DNA from: Nocardioides zeae
Lineage (GTDB): Bacteria > Actinomycetota > Actinomycetes > Propionibacteriales > Nocardioidaceae
DNA: 64,000 bases
Direction of reading: 5' to 3'
NCBI RefSeq assembly: GCF_010686755.1
Contig: NZ_JAAGXA010000009.1
Span: forward strand, 167,329 to 231,328
How positions within the stretch are numbered: position 1 is the stretch's first letter; every line of letters begins with the position of its first letter. The position numbers were made by a program, and so were the translations under genes. Positions 43,355 to 51,542 of the stretch are shown one piece after another. The notes under the pieces were generated by a model. The model did not search any database. It was not told the DNA's origin and saw only the letters and a list, made by a program, of their open reading frames with translations.

Positions 43355-43517
43355 GGGTGCAGGGTGGGACCGGCCGGGGCGTCCCGGCGTCGACGAGAGG
43401 CGCTGATCCCCCAGATCGGGTAGCCGTCCTGCGGCACCCGCCGTGCCGGAGGTCACGAATGGGCTACGACCGCCCGCCCGCGCCGTTTTTCGCGCGCTCG
43501 CGCGCGGGTCGCTGCCC

Positions 43518-43523
43518 TAGAGT
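43518..43523 (+). promoter_or_regulatory. -10 element of pnp, leaderless type
   Basis: TAGAGT ends 7 nt before the GTG at 43531. Confidence 0.45.
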
Positions 43524-43530
43524 CCGCCGG

Positions 43531-44352
43531 GTGAACGCCCCTCAGCACGCCGCCCCCACCACCACCGCCGCCGAGGACGCCCAGGCCGCCGCCGCGCGCC
43601 TCGCCGAGCTGACGGGCGTCGAGCAGCACGACGTCGCCGTCGTGCTGGGATCCGGCTGGCTGCCGGCCGTCGACATGCTCGGCGAGACCGTCGCCGAGAT
43701 CGCGACCACGGACCTCCCCGGCTTCATCGCTGCCGCGGTCGCCGGTCACTCCGGCAAGATCCGCTCGGTGCGCGCGGGCGACCGGCGGGTGCTCGTCTTC
43801 CTCAGCCGCACGCACTTCTACGAGGGCAAGGGCGTCCGCGCCGTCGTGCACGGCGTGCGCACGGCCGCCGCCGCGGGCTGCCGCACCATCGTGCTCACCA
43901 ACGGGTGCGGCGGCCTCAAGGAGACCTGGTCGCCCGGCACGCCCGTGCTCATCAGCGACCACATCAACCTGACGGCCCGCTCCCCCATCGAGGGCGCGGA
44001 GTTCGTCGACCTCACCGACCTCTACTCCTCGCGCCTGCGCGCGCTGTGCCGCGAGGTCGAGCCCGACCTCGACGAGGGCGTCTACGTGCAGTTCCCCGGC
44101 CCCCACTACGAGACGCCGGCCGAGATCGGCATGGTGCGGGCCATCGGCGGCCACCTCGTCGGGATGAGCACCACCCTCGAGGCGATCGCCGCCCGCCAGG
44201 CGGGCCTGGAGGTCCTCGGCATCTCCCTCGTCACCAACCTCGCCGCCGGGATCAGCGGGGAGCCGTTGGACCACGCGGAGGTGCTGGAGGCGGGTCGCTC
44301 CGCCGCCACCCGGATGGGATCCTTGCTCGGCGCGGTCGTCCCGCGCCTGTGA
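43531..44352 (+). CDS. Purine-nucleoside phosphorylase
   Basis: PNP splits inosine, guanosine and related nucleosides to base plus ribose-1-phosphate. The 273-residue protein shows the trimeric PNP pattern: phosphate-binding VVLGSGW, RTHFYEG, the base-binding [11 protein letters not shown] and [25 protein letters not shown] with the catalytic Glu/Tyr region, [12 protein letters not shown] and the [10 protein letters not shown] loop with Asn. The GTG at 43531 fits the leaderless -10 hexamer. It links functionally to add, deoC and the phosphosugar mutase further along the window. A TetR gene follows by 18 bp. Confidence 0.95.
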   Translation: MNAPQHAAPTTTAAEDAQAAAARLAELTGVEQHDVAVVLGSGWLPAVDMLGETVAEIATTDLPGFIAAAVAGHSGKIRSVRAGDRRVLVFLSRTHFYEGKGVRAVVHGVRTAAAAGCRTIVLTNGCGGLKETWSPGTPVLISDHINLTARSPIEGAEFVDLTDLYSSRLRALCREVEPDLDEGVYVQFPGPHYETPAEIGMVRAIGGHLVGMSTTLEAIAARQAGLEVLGISLVTNLAAGISGEPLDHAEVLEAGRSAATRMGSLLGAVVPRL

Positions 44353-44370
44353 GCGTCTAGGAGCCGGCCC

Positions 44371-44946
44371 GTGCCGAAGATCACCGGGGAGTCCCTGTCG
44401 GCCCATCGCGAGCACATCCGCGAGCGGGTCTTCTCGGCCTTCGTCGACCTGATCGGCGAGCGCAGCTTCGACGCCGTGACCATGGCGCAGCTGGCCTCGC
44501 GCGCCGGGGTGGGTCGCACGACGATCTACCACCACTTCCCCGACAAGGACGCGGTCGTCGTCGCGTTCGCCTCCCACGAGACCAACCGCTACCTCGACGA
44601 CCTGCACGGGGTGCTCGACGACGCCGGCTCGGCCACCGAGCGGCTCCGCCGCTACGTGCGCCACCACCTGGCCGAGGGCGAGCAGTTCCACCTCGGCCTG
44701 GGGCCGCAGGTCTACGGTCTGCTGTCCGACGCGTCCCTCCGCGAGATCCGGGAGCACGTCGTCGCCGTCGAGGCGGTGCTCCGCGGGATCCTGGAGGACG
44801 GCGTGGCGTCCGGCGAGTTCACCGTCACCGACGTGGCCGCGGTGCTGCCGCTCGTCCACGCCTGCCTCAACCCCCGCCAGGTCCCCGCGGAGTCGGTCGT
44901 CGCCTTCGTGCTCGGCGGCGTCGGCGTCCCCCTCAGCGCACCGTGA
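44371..44946 (+). CDS. TetR-family transcriptional regulator
   Basis: A 191-residue regulator with an N-terminal helix-turn-helix domain (about residues 15-62; SFDAVTMAQLASRAGVGRTTIYHHFPDKDAVVVAF) and a helical ligand-binding C-terminal domain. The GTG at 44371 is preceded by TAGGAG. Genes upstream (purine nucleoside phosphorylase) and downstream (convergent heme-locus gene) give no clear target. The stop overlaps the convergent gene by 14 bp. Confidence 0.92.
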   Translation: MPKITGESLSAHREHIRERVFSAFVDLIGERSFDAVTMAQLASRAGVGRTTIYHHFPDKDAVVVAFASHETNRYLDDLHGVLDDAGSATERLRRYVRHHLAEGEQFHLGLGPQVYGLLSDASLREIREHVVAVEAVLRGILEDGVASGEFTVTDVAAVLPLVHACLNPRQVPAESVVAFVLGGVGVPLSAP

Positions 44947-46048
44947 GGGTGCGCGTGAGGGTGGAGGCGTGGAACAGCGACGAGCCCCGGTAGCGCACGT
45001 CGACCCGGTAGCTGCCGCGCGGCAGCGCCGGGAGGCCGGTGACCCGCGTCCCGTCGGTGGCCAGCTGGAGCTCGCCCGAGTACCAGACCCCGCGGCCGGC
45101 CGCCGTGTAGATGCTCACCGTCGCCCGCCCCTGCGGGGGTGCGACGGCGGAGCTGTTCGTGAACGCGCCGACCTTGATCCGCCCCGCGCGCGTGGGGGTG
45201 GGCGTCTGCTGCACCGAGGCTCCCGTCTGGCTGAGCCCCTGCGTGACCCGGAAGTCCCAGGAGGCGACGAGGCCGTCGCCCGCGCCGTCGGCGCTCACCG
45301 AGAACTCGGCGGTGTAGCGCCCCACCGGCACCCCCGGGGGCACGTCGAAGCGGGCGAGCTCGTCCACGACGCGCTTGGTCTGGGGCGCTCCGAGCCCGGA
45401 GAGCGTCACGGACGCTCCCTCGCTGCCGCGCACCGCGACCCAGATCCGCGACGTGGTCGCGTAGCGCTGCGTCGTCGAGCCCTCGATCCCGATCGAGGTG
45501 CCCGGCTCCAGGGCGTCGAAGTCGAGGTCGAGCGCTGACTCCAGCACCGAGCCGTCGTCGGTCCAGGCGAACACCGCGTACGCCGTGCCCCGCTGCAGGC
45601 TCGCCGCCTCGGCCCGCACGGTGTCGGTCGCGACCCCGGTCGCGCCGGCGCCGTCCGGCGCGACGTCCTCGGCGGGGACCACGGTGTGGCCCGGCAGGGT
45701 CGCCGGGTCGACCGTGAGCACGTCCGTGCCGGCCGGCGCGACCGCGAGCTGGATCGGGCTCTCCGCGGGGAGCGTGATGCCGCGGACCGTGGCGAGCACC
45801 TCGAGACCCTCGGCGTTGCTCTGGCGCAGGACGCGGTGGTCGAGGGAGCCCAGCTCCGTGGCCGTCGGCTCGGCGGCGGTCACCGTGCTCACCGCCGTCA
45901 CCGCGGGCACCGTCGGCACGCCCGCGTGCGCTGCGACCGGGGCGACCAGCGCGGGGCCGCCGAGCGCGAGGGCGAGGACCGGCGCGAGCGCGAGGCGCCT
46001 CCGGGCCGGGCGGACGGGGCGCGCAGGGATGACGGGGGCGTCGGTCAT
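44933..46048 (-). CDS. Secreted Ig-like protein, paralog of the HtaA C-terminal region
   Basis: A 371-residue secreted protein (signal peptide about 1-43, ending VAAHAGV). It has no HtaA heme-binding domain, but its body is paralogous to the C-terminal part of the HtaA protein at 46,326: both have QRYATT, a TLSGLGAPQ/TLTGVGAAQ segment, QTPTPTRAG/TTPTPSRTG, and the ending GRGVWYSG ... LPRGSYRVDVRYRGSSLF / LAKGSYRLDISYGGSSLT. It therefore probably belongs to the heme-uptake system as an accessory surface protein, or is a decayed copy without the heme domain. The ATG at 46048 follows a GAAAGG ribosome-binding site. Confidence 0.78.
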   Translation of the reverse strand: MTDAPVIPARPVRPARRRLALAPVLALALGGPALVAPVAAHAGVPTVPAVTAVSTVTAAEPTATELGSLDHRVLRQSNAEGLEVLATVRGITLPAESPIQLAVAPAGTDVLTVDPATLPGHTVVPAEDVAPDGAGATGVATDTVRAEAASLQRGTAYAVFAWTDDGSVLESALDLDFDALEPGTSIGIEGSTTQRYATTSRIWVAVRGSEGASVTLSGLGAPQTKRVVDELARFDVPPGVPVGRYTAEFSVSADGAGDGLVASWDFRVTQGLSQTGASVQQTPTPTRAGRIKVGAFTNSSAVAPPQGRATVSIYTAAGRGVWYSGELQLATDGTRVTGLPALPRGSYRVDVRYRGSSLFHASTLTRTLTVR

Positions 46049-46178
46049 GGCTGAACCTTTCCGAGAATCAGGTCGGTGAACCGCGTCCGCCGACCCTAAG
46101 CCCCGGCGGGACGCCCCGAACACCACGGGACGGTCACGAATGTGCCGGGCGCGGGCGACCCGACCCGGGGACCGACAA

Positions 46179-46235
46179 GAAGTGGGACGTCGGTACGCCG
46201 CCGACCCGGCCCGCGCCGTACCAACCGCACAGTCC
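46179..46235. repeat. Intergenic hairpin of the GAASTGKG family
   Basis: Arms 46179-46197 and 46217-46235 pair at 13 of 19 positions, including a perfect CGGTACG end. The arm sequence matches the arms in the 20,230 array and the 56,600 array. It lies between two convergently unrelated minus-strand genes, so it may also end transcription from the HtaA gene. Confidence 0.65.
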
Positions 46236-46325
46236 GGCGCGCTCCCGGTCCCGGGCCAGAACGACGGGCGCCCCGCCGACCGACCCCGAGGCCGGTCGAC
46301 GGGGCGCCCGTGGCCCGAGGACGGA

Positions 46326-48029
46326 TCAGCGCACCGTGAAGGTCCGCTGCTGCGAGGCGCCGAGGGTGAGGCTGCTGCCGCCGTAGGAGATGTCGAGGCG
46401 GTAGCTGCCCTTCGCGAGCTTGGGCAGCTGCAGGCGGACGGTGCCGTTGGACAGCACCTTGACGCCCGAGTACCAGACGCCGCGGCCGGCGGAGGTGTAG
46501 AGCCGCACGACGGCCTGACCGGCCGGGCGGGCGACCTGGCCGGCGCCGTTGCCGGCGTGGGCGACGCCGACGAGGAGGTTGCCGGTGCGGGACGGGGTCG
46601 GGGTGGTGCTCAGCGAGTGGCCGAGGACGGGCTGGCCCTTGTAGACCGTGAAGGCCTTCGTGAGGACGACCGGGTCGGCGCCCTGGGTCGCCAGGGAGAA
46701 CCGCGCCGTGTACGCACCGGGCTTGAGGCTGGCGGGCACGCGGAACGCGGCACGGCCGAACTCGATGGTCGCGGTCTGCGCGGCGCCCACGCCGGTCAGC
46801 GTGACCGTGCCGGCACCGTCCTCGACGCCGCCGACCGACACGCCGACCCAGTTGGTGGTGGCGTAGCGCTGGGCGACCGCGCCGGCGAAGGTGAGGGTCG
46901 CGGGGGTGGGTGCCTCGAGCTGCGACCAGTCGATCTCGACCGCGGTCTCGGTGTCCTGGCTGTCGTTCGAGTGGGTGTGGGCCTGCCACGTGTAGAGCGC
47001 GTACTGCTTCGTCGGGTCGAGCTCGTCGGTCGGCGCGTTGAGCACCGACGAGAACGCGCCCTCCGTGATACGGCTGGGGGTGATCCAGTCGACGGCGGCG
47101 AAGGCGTCCTGGCCCTCGCGGTCGTCGACGGGCGGCAGCCCGCCGGCCTCGGCGAGGCCGACGTAGACGCCGTTGTCCCCCGGCTGGGTGACGGCGCGGA
47201 AGCCCTGGCCCTTCACGGACAGGGTGAGGCCCTCGGTCGGGTCGGCGCCGAGCGTCTCGTACGTGACCGTCGGCGGGGCGACCGGCGCCGCCTCGGCGAC
47301 GAACGACGAGGGGTCCTTCTGGCTGTCGCTGCTCGCGCCCGAGGCGTAGAAGTGGGCGCGGACGCCCGGGGTGAGCGCACCGAGGAAGTCCGGGCTGAAC
47401 GACTGGCCGTCGACCGGCTGCCCGGACGGGATGCCGAGGGCGGTGGCCTCCGCGGACCCGGCCGGCAGGACGCCGGCCCAGTCGGGCGTGGCGGTGAGGG
47501 TGCCGACGCCCTCGCCGTCCGTCCAGCCGTCGCCGGCGTCGAACGTGGTGACGACCACCCGGGTCGGGTCGGTGCTGGCCTCGGGGCTGCTGGGGCCGGT
47601 GCTGGCGTTCCAGGCGGAGACGACCGCGCTGATCTCACCCGCGCCGTCGGCGCCGACGGTCACGACGGGGTCCGCGAGGGTGACCGTGTAGTAGGTCGTG
47701 CCGCCGAAGGCGAACGACCCGGCGACGGAGCCGTCGTAGGCCACGGACGCCTCGTCCGTGGCGGGGTGATAGGTGCCGACGCCGCCCGGGAACGTGATGA
47801 CGCCCGTGGACGCGTCCTCGGTCGCGCCGTCGCCCAGCACGTGGGTGGACAGGTGGCTGTCGAAGCGCTCGGAGATCTCCCACTGCAGGGTCAGCGGGGC
47901 CGGCGTCTCGTCGGCCGCCTGGGCCGGCGCGGTGGCCAGGGCCAGCGGGGCGGTCACGAGCGCGGCGACCGTCAGGGCCGCGCTCGTGCGGACGCCACGA
48001 CGGGCGCCCACGCGGGTCAGGGTGGACAT
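46326..48029 (-). CDS. htaA: Secreted HtaA-domain heme-binding protein with C-terminal Ig-like domains
   Basis: A 567-residue exported protein. A signal peptide (about 1-39, ending APAQA) precedes an HtaA domain (LQWEISERFDSHLSTHV, GVITFPGGVGTYHP, GTTYYTVTLADPVV), the fold that captures heme at the cell surface in corynebacteria and relatives. Ig-like domains follow (GLTLSVKGQGFRAV, GVYVGLAEAG, LYTWQAHTH, QRYATTNWVGVSV) and the ending is the GRGVWYSG ... TFTVR module shared with the 44,933 gene. No C-terminal membrane anchor is present. ATG 48029 with AAAGGAA upstream. It is expected to pass heme to the membrane HtaA protein or HmuT. Confidence 0.88.
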   Translation of the reverse strand: MSTLTRVGARRGVRTSAALTVAALVTAPLALATAPAQAADETPAPLTLQWEISERFDSHLSTHVLGDGATEDASTGVITFPGGVGTYHPATDEASVAYDGSVAGSFAFGGTTYYTVTLADPVVTVGADGAGEISAVVSAWNASTGPSSPEASTDPTRVVVTTFDAGDGWTDGEGVGTLTATPDWAGVLPAGSAEATALGIPSGQPVDGQSFSPDFLGALTPGVRAHFYASGASSDSQKDPSSFVAEAAPVAPPTVTYETLGADPTEGLTLSVKGQGFRAVTQPGDNGVYVGLAEAGGLPPVDDREGQDAFAAVDWITPSRITEGAFSSVLNAPTDELDPTKQYALYTWQAHTHSNDSQDTETAVEIDWSQLEAPTPATLTFAGAVAQRYATTNWVGVSVGGVEDGAGTVTLTGVGAAQTATIEFGRAAFRVPASLKPGAYTARFSLATQGADPVVLTKAFTVYKGQPVLGHSLSTTPTPSRTGNLLVGVAHAGNGAGQVARPAGQAVVRLYTSAGRGVWYSGVKVLSNGTVRLQLPKLAKGSYRLDISYGGSSLTLGASQQRTFTVR

Positions 48030-48064
48030 GGTGGTTCCTTTCTCGGGGACGGACGCCGGGTGCG

Positions 48065-49540
48065 TCAGACCAAGGGACCGGCACCCGGGGGTGCCGTGCG
48101 GACGCCGCCCGAGCGGCGGAGGAGCAGGCGGTCCTGCGGGACCGAGAGCAGTGCGGCGGCGGCGAGCAGCAGCCCGCCCCCGAGCCACCACAGGGCGTCA
48201 CCCGGACCGGCCGGGGCGTCGCCACCGGACGGTGCGGACACCGCCACGAGGTCGTGGCTGGTCGGCAGCGGCTGGGCTGCGACCGCCGCCTCCGCCACCG
48301 GTACGCCGAGGGCCGCGGGCACCACGGTCTGCGGCGTGGACCGGACGGGGCCCGGGGAGCCACCACGGGCGGAGGACGACCGGGCCGGCGGCGCCAGGGC
48401 GGTGTTCTCGGGGACGGTCGGCACGTCGCTCGGCACGGGCGCGGGCGTCGGGACCGGAGCGGGGACGGACGCGTCGTACGCCACCGTCAGCGGCAGCGCG
48501 ACCTTGAAGGGGTCGGTGGAGGCACCGCTGGAGTACCAGAACGGTCCGGTCCCGAGCTCCTCCATCATCGCGACGAAGGACTGCGGGAAGGACCCGGCGT
48601 CGGGCACGTCCGTGCGCTGGCTCGTGCCGCTCACCCGCACGCCCCGGTAGGCCGGGGTCGCGGTGAACCCGCTGGGGTCGTCGAGGTCGACGGCGGGGAG
48701 GTTCGCGAGGACGACCTCGCGAGGCGGCACCTCGGCGCGCTGCGTCGGGTCGTCGCGCGACGAGGCGTAGCCGCTGACCGAGCCGGTGAGCGTGCCGGTG
48801 CCGTCGGCAGCGACGTCGAGGCGGGGGTCGGTGACGTAGAAGAACGAGCGGCCGGAGTAGTAGAGCACCGTGAAGGTGCCCTCCCACGCGATCCGGGCGG
48901 TGCCTGCCGCTCGGTCGACGGTGCCCGTGCCGCCCCGGACGACGACCTGGTGGTTGCTGAACGTCCCGGCGCTCGGGTTGGTGATGGGGGCGCCGTCGCT
49001 CGTCGTGCGCCAGCCGTTCCACGCCGTCGTGCGCCAGGCGGAGCCGTCCCACTTCTCCACGCTCACGTCGCCCGCGGAGGCTCGCCACTGGTCCTGGCGG
49101 AGCAGCGCCCCGAGCCCGGGCAGCACCTTGCCGGCGGAGAAGAAGTTGAAGGAGCCCGGCTCGTGGGCCGCGTTGTTGGACTCGTTGGAGAGCCCCCAGC
49201 GCAGCACCGCGTCGTCGACCGCGACGGGGCCGTCCGTCGGCTCGCTGGTCGGCTCGCTGGTCGGCTCGCTGGTCGGCCCGGTGGTCGGCCCGTCCGTGGG
49301 TCCAGCCGTCGGCTCGGCCGTGGGCGCCGTCGTCGTCGGTGCACTCGTCGGGCCGGTGGGGTCCGGCGTCGGACCGGTCGGCGTCTGGGTCGAGGTCGTC
49401 CCGGTGGCGCCGGTCGTCACCACCTCGGCCGCTCCGGCCGGTCGGGCGCCGGGCACGCCGAGCACCGCGGAGACGGCCAGGAGGCACACGACGGTGACGC
49501 CGAGCACCGCGAGCAGCGCGGCCCGGGACGCGCGCGTCAT
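48065..49540 (-). CDS. Membrane-anchored HtaA-domain heme-binding protein
   Basis: A 491-residue exported protein with an N-terminal signal segment (about 10-37), a Pro/Thr/Ser/Glu-rich spacer (about 40-105), an HtaA domain (LRWGLSNESNNAAHEPGSFN, ARIAWEGTFTVLYY, FFYVTDPRLDVAADGTGTL) and a C-terminal transmembrane helix (about 445-465) followed by a basic tail. The family's role is to receive heme from outer proteins and transfer it to the HmuTUV importer. The ATG at 49540 overlaps the upstream stop by 4 bp. Confidence 0.88.
   Translation of the reverse strand: MTRASRAALLAVLGVTVVCLLAVSAVLGVPGARPAGAAEVVTTGATGTTSTQTPTGPTPDPTGPTSAPTTTAPTAEPTAGPTDGPTTGPTSEPTSEPTSEPTDGPVAVDDAVLRWGLSNESNNAAHEPGSFNFFSAGKVLPGLGALLRQDQWRASAGDVSVEKWDGSAWRTTAWNGWRTTSDGAPITNPSAGTFSNHQVVVRGGTGTVDRAAGTARIAWEGTFTVLYYSGRSFFYVTDPRLDVAADGTGTLTGSVSGYASSRDDPTQRAEVPPREVVLANLPAVDLDDPSGFTATPAYRGVRVSGTSQRTDVPDAGSFPQSFVAMMEELGTGPFWYSSGASTDPFKVALPLTVAYDASVPAPVPTPAPVPSDVPTVPENTALAPPARSSSARGGSPGPVRSTPQTVVPAALGVPVAEAAVAAQPLPTSHDLVAVSAPSGGDAPAGPGDALWWLGGGLLLAAAALLSVPQDRLLLRRSGGVRTAPPGAGPLV
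49230..49304 (-). repeat. 12-bp minisatellite encoding a PTSE/PTDG spacer
   Basis: Tandem 12-bp units, three of them GTCGGCTCGCTG (plus strand), encode PTSEPTSEPTSEPTDG in the membrane HtaA protein. It is one of three 12-bp in-frame repeats in this window. Confidence 0.7.
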
Positions 49541-50673
49541 CGGAGTGCCGCCCGGCGACGGGCCAGGAGCAGCCGGGCGACCGCGGCGAGCAGCACCAGG
49601 CCGGCGGCGGCGACGAACGCGACGGCGTACCGGCTCGGGTCGCCCGTGGAGGCGGCGACCGTCTCGGTGGCGCCCGCCTCGCCGGACGCGCCGGACTCGT
49701 CGGCCTGCACCGCGAACCGCACGGCGAGCTCCTCCTCGAGCCCGAACACGCGCAGCTCGTGGGTGCCGGCGCTCGTGTCGGCCGGGAGGGTGACGACGCC
49801 CGCCATGGTGCCGTCGGCGGCCACCTGGAACGGCCCCGCCGCCGCCGCACCGTCGTCGAACGTGACGCTCAGCTGCTGCCCGGCCGGCAGCCCGGTCGCG
49901 CGGAACGGGAGCGCCCGTCCGGCGACGGCACCCGCCCGGTCGACCTCGAGGGTCGCCGGGCCTGCCGCGACCGGCGCCTCCGCGGTCGGCGCCGCCGCGC
50001 CGGCCCCGGGAGCGGCGGTGGACGGCGCGGCACCGCCCCCGGTGCCGGCCGCGGGCTCCGCGAGGGCGTCGCCCTCGTCGTACAGGTCGGCGACGCGCAC
50101 CGGCGTGAAGGTCTCGTTGCTGCTGTTGGCGACGCCGTGGGCCCCGACGGTGATGATCCCGCAGGTCACCTCGCGGCAGTCGACGGTGCGCTCGTTGCTG
50201 GAGCGGTCGTAGGCGGTGAACACCGCGCCGGGCACCGTGACGGTCGTCGACCAGGAGCCGTCGGGCCCCATCAGGCCGCCGTTGGCCGAGGACGCGGTGT
50301 CGGAGCCGGGGAACGCGACGTACTTCTGGAAGCCCTGGTTGTCGGCGGACTCGGAGTCGGGGACGTAGAAGTAGTCCACGCCCGTGCGGCCGCCGCTGCT
50401 GGGCTGCCAGCCCGACGACACGGTCCCGAAGAACACGTACACCCCGCCGTGGCCGCCCTGGACGGACTGGAAGCCGGAGCCGCGGACGGTGAGCGTCGTG
50501 GCATAGGTCGGGTCGACGACCGCGTCCCCGTCGGGGTTGGCCACGCTGACGCGGGCCGCGGCCTGCGCGGCGGGGGCGGTGGCGACGAGGCCGACGGGGA
50601 CGAGCAGGCCCGCGAGGAGGGCGAGCAGCGCGGCACGGGGTACGGCGCGGGGTGCGGTCAGACGGCCGGGCAC
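49537..50673 (-). CDS. Secreted Ig-like heme-locus protein with C-terminal anchor
   Basis: A 378-residue exported protein. Signal peptide (about 8-36), a domain with LTVRGSGFQSVQGGHGGVYVFFG and a CREVTCGIITVGAHGV segment whose two Cys may form a disulfide, an Ala/Pro linker, a second Ig-like domain (EVDRAGAVAGRALPF, THELRVFGL) and a C-terminal transmembrane helix (about 348-370) with an RRR tail. The first domain resembles the Ig-like domain of the HtaA protein at 46,326 (GLTLSVKGQGF, GVYVGL, HTHSND). Heme binding is not established; a receptor accessory role is inferred from the operon. GTG 50673 has GAGGAGG upstream and overlaps hmuV by 16 bp. Confidence 0.8.
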   Translation of the reverse strand: MPGRLTAPRAVPRAALLALLAGLLVPVGLVATAPAAQAAARVSVANPDGDAVVDPTYATTLTVRGSGFQSVQGGHGGVYVFFGTVSSGWQPSSGGRTGVDYFYVPDSESADNQGFQKYVAFPGSDTASSANGGLMGPDGSWSTTVTVPGAVFTAYDRSSNERTVDCREVTCGIITVGAHGVANSSNETFTPVRVADLYDEGDALAEPAAGTGGGAAPSTAAPGAGAAAPTAEAPVAAGPATLEVDRAGAVAGRALPFRATGLPAGQQLSVTFDDGAAAAGPFQVAADGTMAGVVTLPADTSAGTHELRVFGLEEELAVRFAVQADESGASGEAGATETVAASTGDPSRYAVAFVAAAGLVLLAAVARLLLARRRAALR

Positions 50674-51542
50674 GGGTCCTCCTCGGGACGGGGGCTGGGC
50701 GTGGGGCTGGGCGTGGGACTGGGCGTGGGACTGGGCGTGGGGCTGGACGGGAGCGCGCGTGGCGCCCGCACGGGGACGACGACGAGGTGGCCGGCGTGCT
50801 CGATCACGTCGACGGCGTGCTCGTAGACCTCGGTGAGGAGCGCGGCGGTGAGCACCTCGCGGGGGGTCCCGACGGCGCGCACACGGCCGCGGCTGAGCAC
50901 GCAGACGCGGTCGGCGTACGCCGCGGCGAGCGACAGGTCGTGGAGCACGACCACGACGGCGGCACCCGCGGCGGCCTCGTCGCGGGCCACCCGGAGCACG
51001 GCCTCCTGGTGCTGCAGGTCGAGGGCGGCGGTGGGCTCGTCGAGCAGCAGGACGGGCGTCGCCTGGGCGAGCACGCGGGCGAAGGAGACGCGCGCCTGCT
51101 CGCCGCCGGAGAGGGTCGGGAAGAGGCGGGTGCCGAGGTGGGCGACGTCGGCCCGCTCCTCGGCCGCGGCGATGACGGCGAGGTCGTCGGCCGCGGCCGG
51201 GGTGCGGTGCCACGGCGCCCGTCCCATCTCGACGACCTCGCGGGCGCGGAACCCGAAGGCGAGCCGCTGCTGCTGGGCGAGCACGGCCCGCACCCGGGCC
51301 AGGTCGCGGGCCCGGACCGCGGCGACGGGTCGACCGTCGATCTCCACCGTGCCGGAGGAGGGCTCGAGGTCCCCGGTCAGCACCCCGAGCAGCGTCGACT
51401 TGCCGGCGCCGTTCGGACCGACGAGCACGAGCACCTCGCCCGGGCGCACGTCGAGGTCGACGCCGTCGAGGATGGCCGAGCCCTCGATGGTGACGCCGAC
51501 CGCGCGGGCGACGAGCGCCGGCGCGACGTGCCGGGCGCTCAC
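50658..51542 (-). CDS. hmuV: Heme ABC transporter ATP-binding protein
   Basis: The ATPase of the HmuTUV heme importer. The 294-residue protein has Walker A GPNGAGKST, the LAFGFRAREVVEMGR Q-loop region, the signature LSGGEQARVSFAR, Walker B VLLLDEPTAALD and the H-loop VVLHDLSLAA. The last 30 or so residues form a Pro/Thr/Ser repeat (PSSPTPSPTPSPTPSP) ending EEDPCPAV, an unusual tail for a cytoplasmic ABC ATPase. GTG 51542 overlaps the hmuU stop by 4 bp. Confidence 0.93.
   Translation of the reverse strand: MSARHVAPALVARAVGVTIEGSAILDGVDLDVRPGEVLVLVGPNGAGKSTLLGVLTGDLEPSSGTVEIDGRPVAAVRARDLARVRAVLAQQQRLAFGFRAREVVEMGRAPWHRTPAAADDLAVIAAAEERADVAHLGTRLFPTLSGGEQARVSFARVLAQATPVLLLDEPTAALDLQHQEAVLRVARDEAAAGAAVVVVLHDLSLAAAYADRVCVLSRGRVRAVGTPREVLTAALLTEVYEHAVDVIEHAGHLVVVPVRAPRALPSSPTPSPTPSPTPSPTPSPRPEEDPCPAV
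50693..50755 (-). repeat. 12-bp minisatellite encoding the HmuV Pro-Ser-Thr tail
   Basis: About five units of GGGCGTGGGRCT (plus strand) encode the (PSPT) repeat at the HmuV C-terminus. Confidence 0.75.

Noticed and set aside
43355..43456. Longer start for the 1,591-residue secreted protein
   Set aside because: The upstream codons have noncoding-like third positions, and the signal peptide begins properly after GTG 43354.
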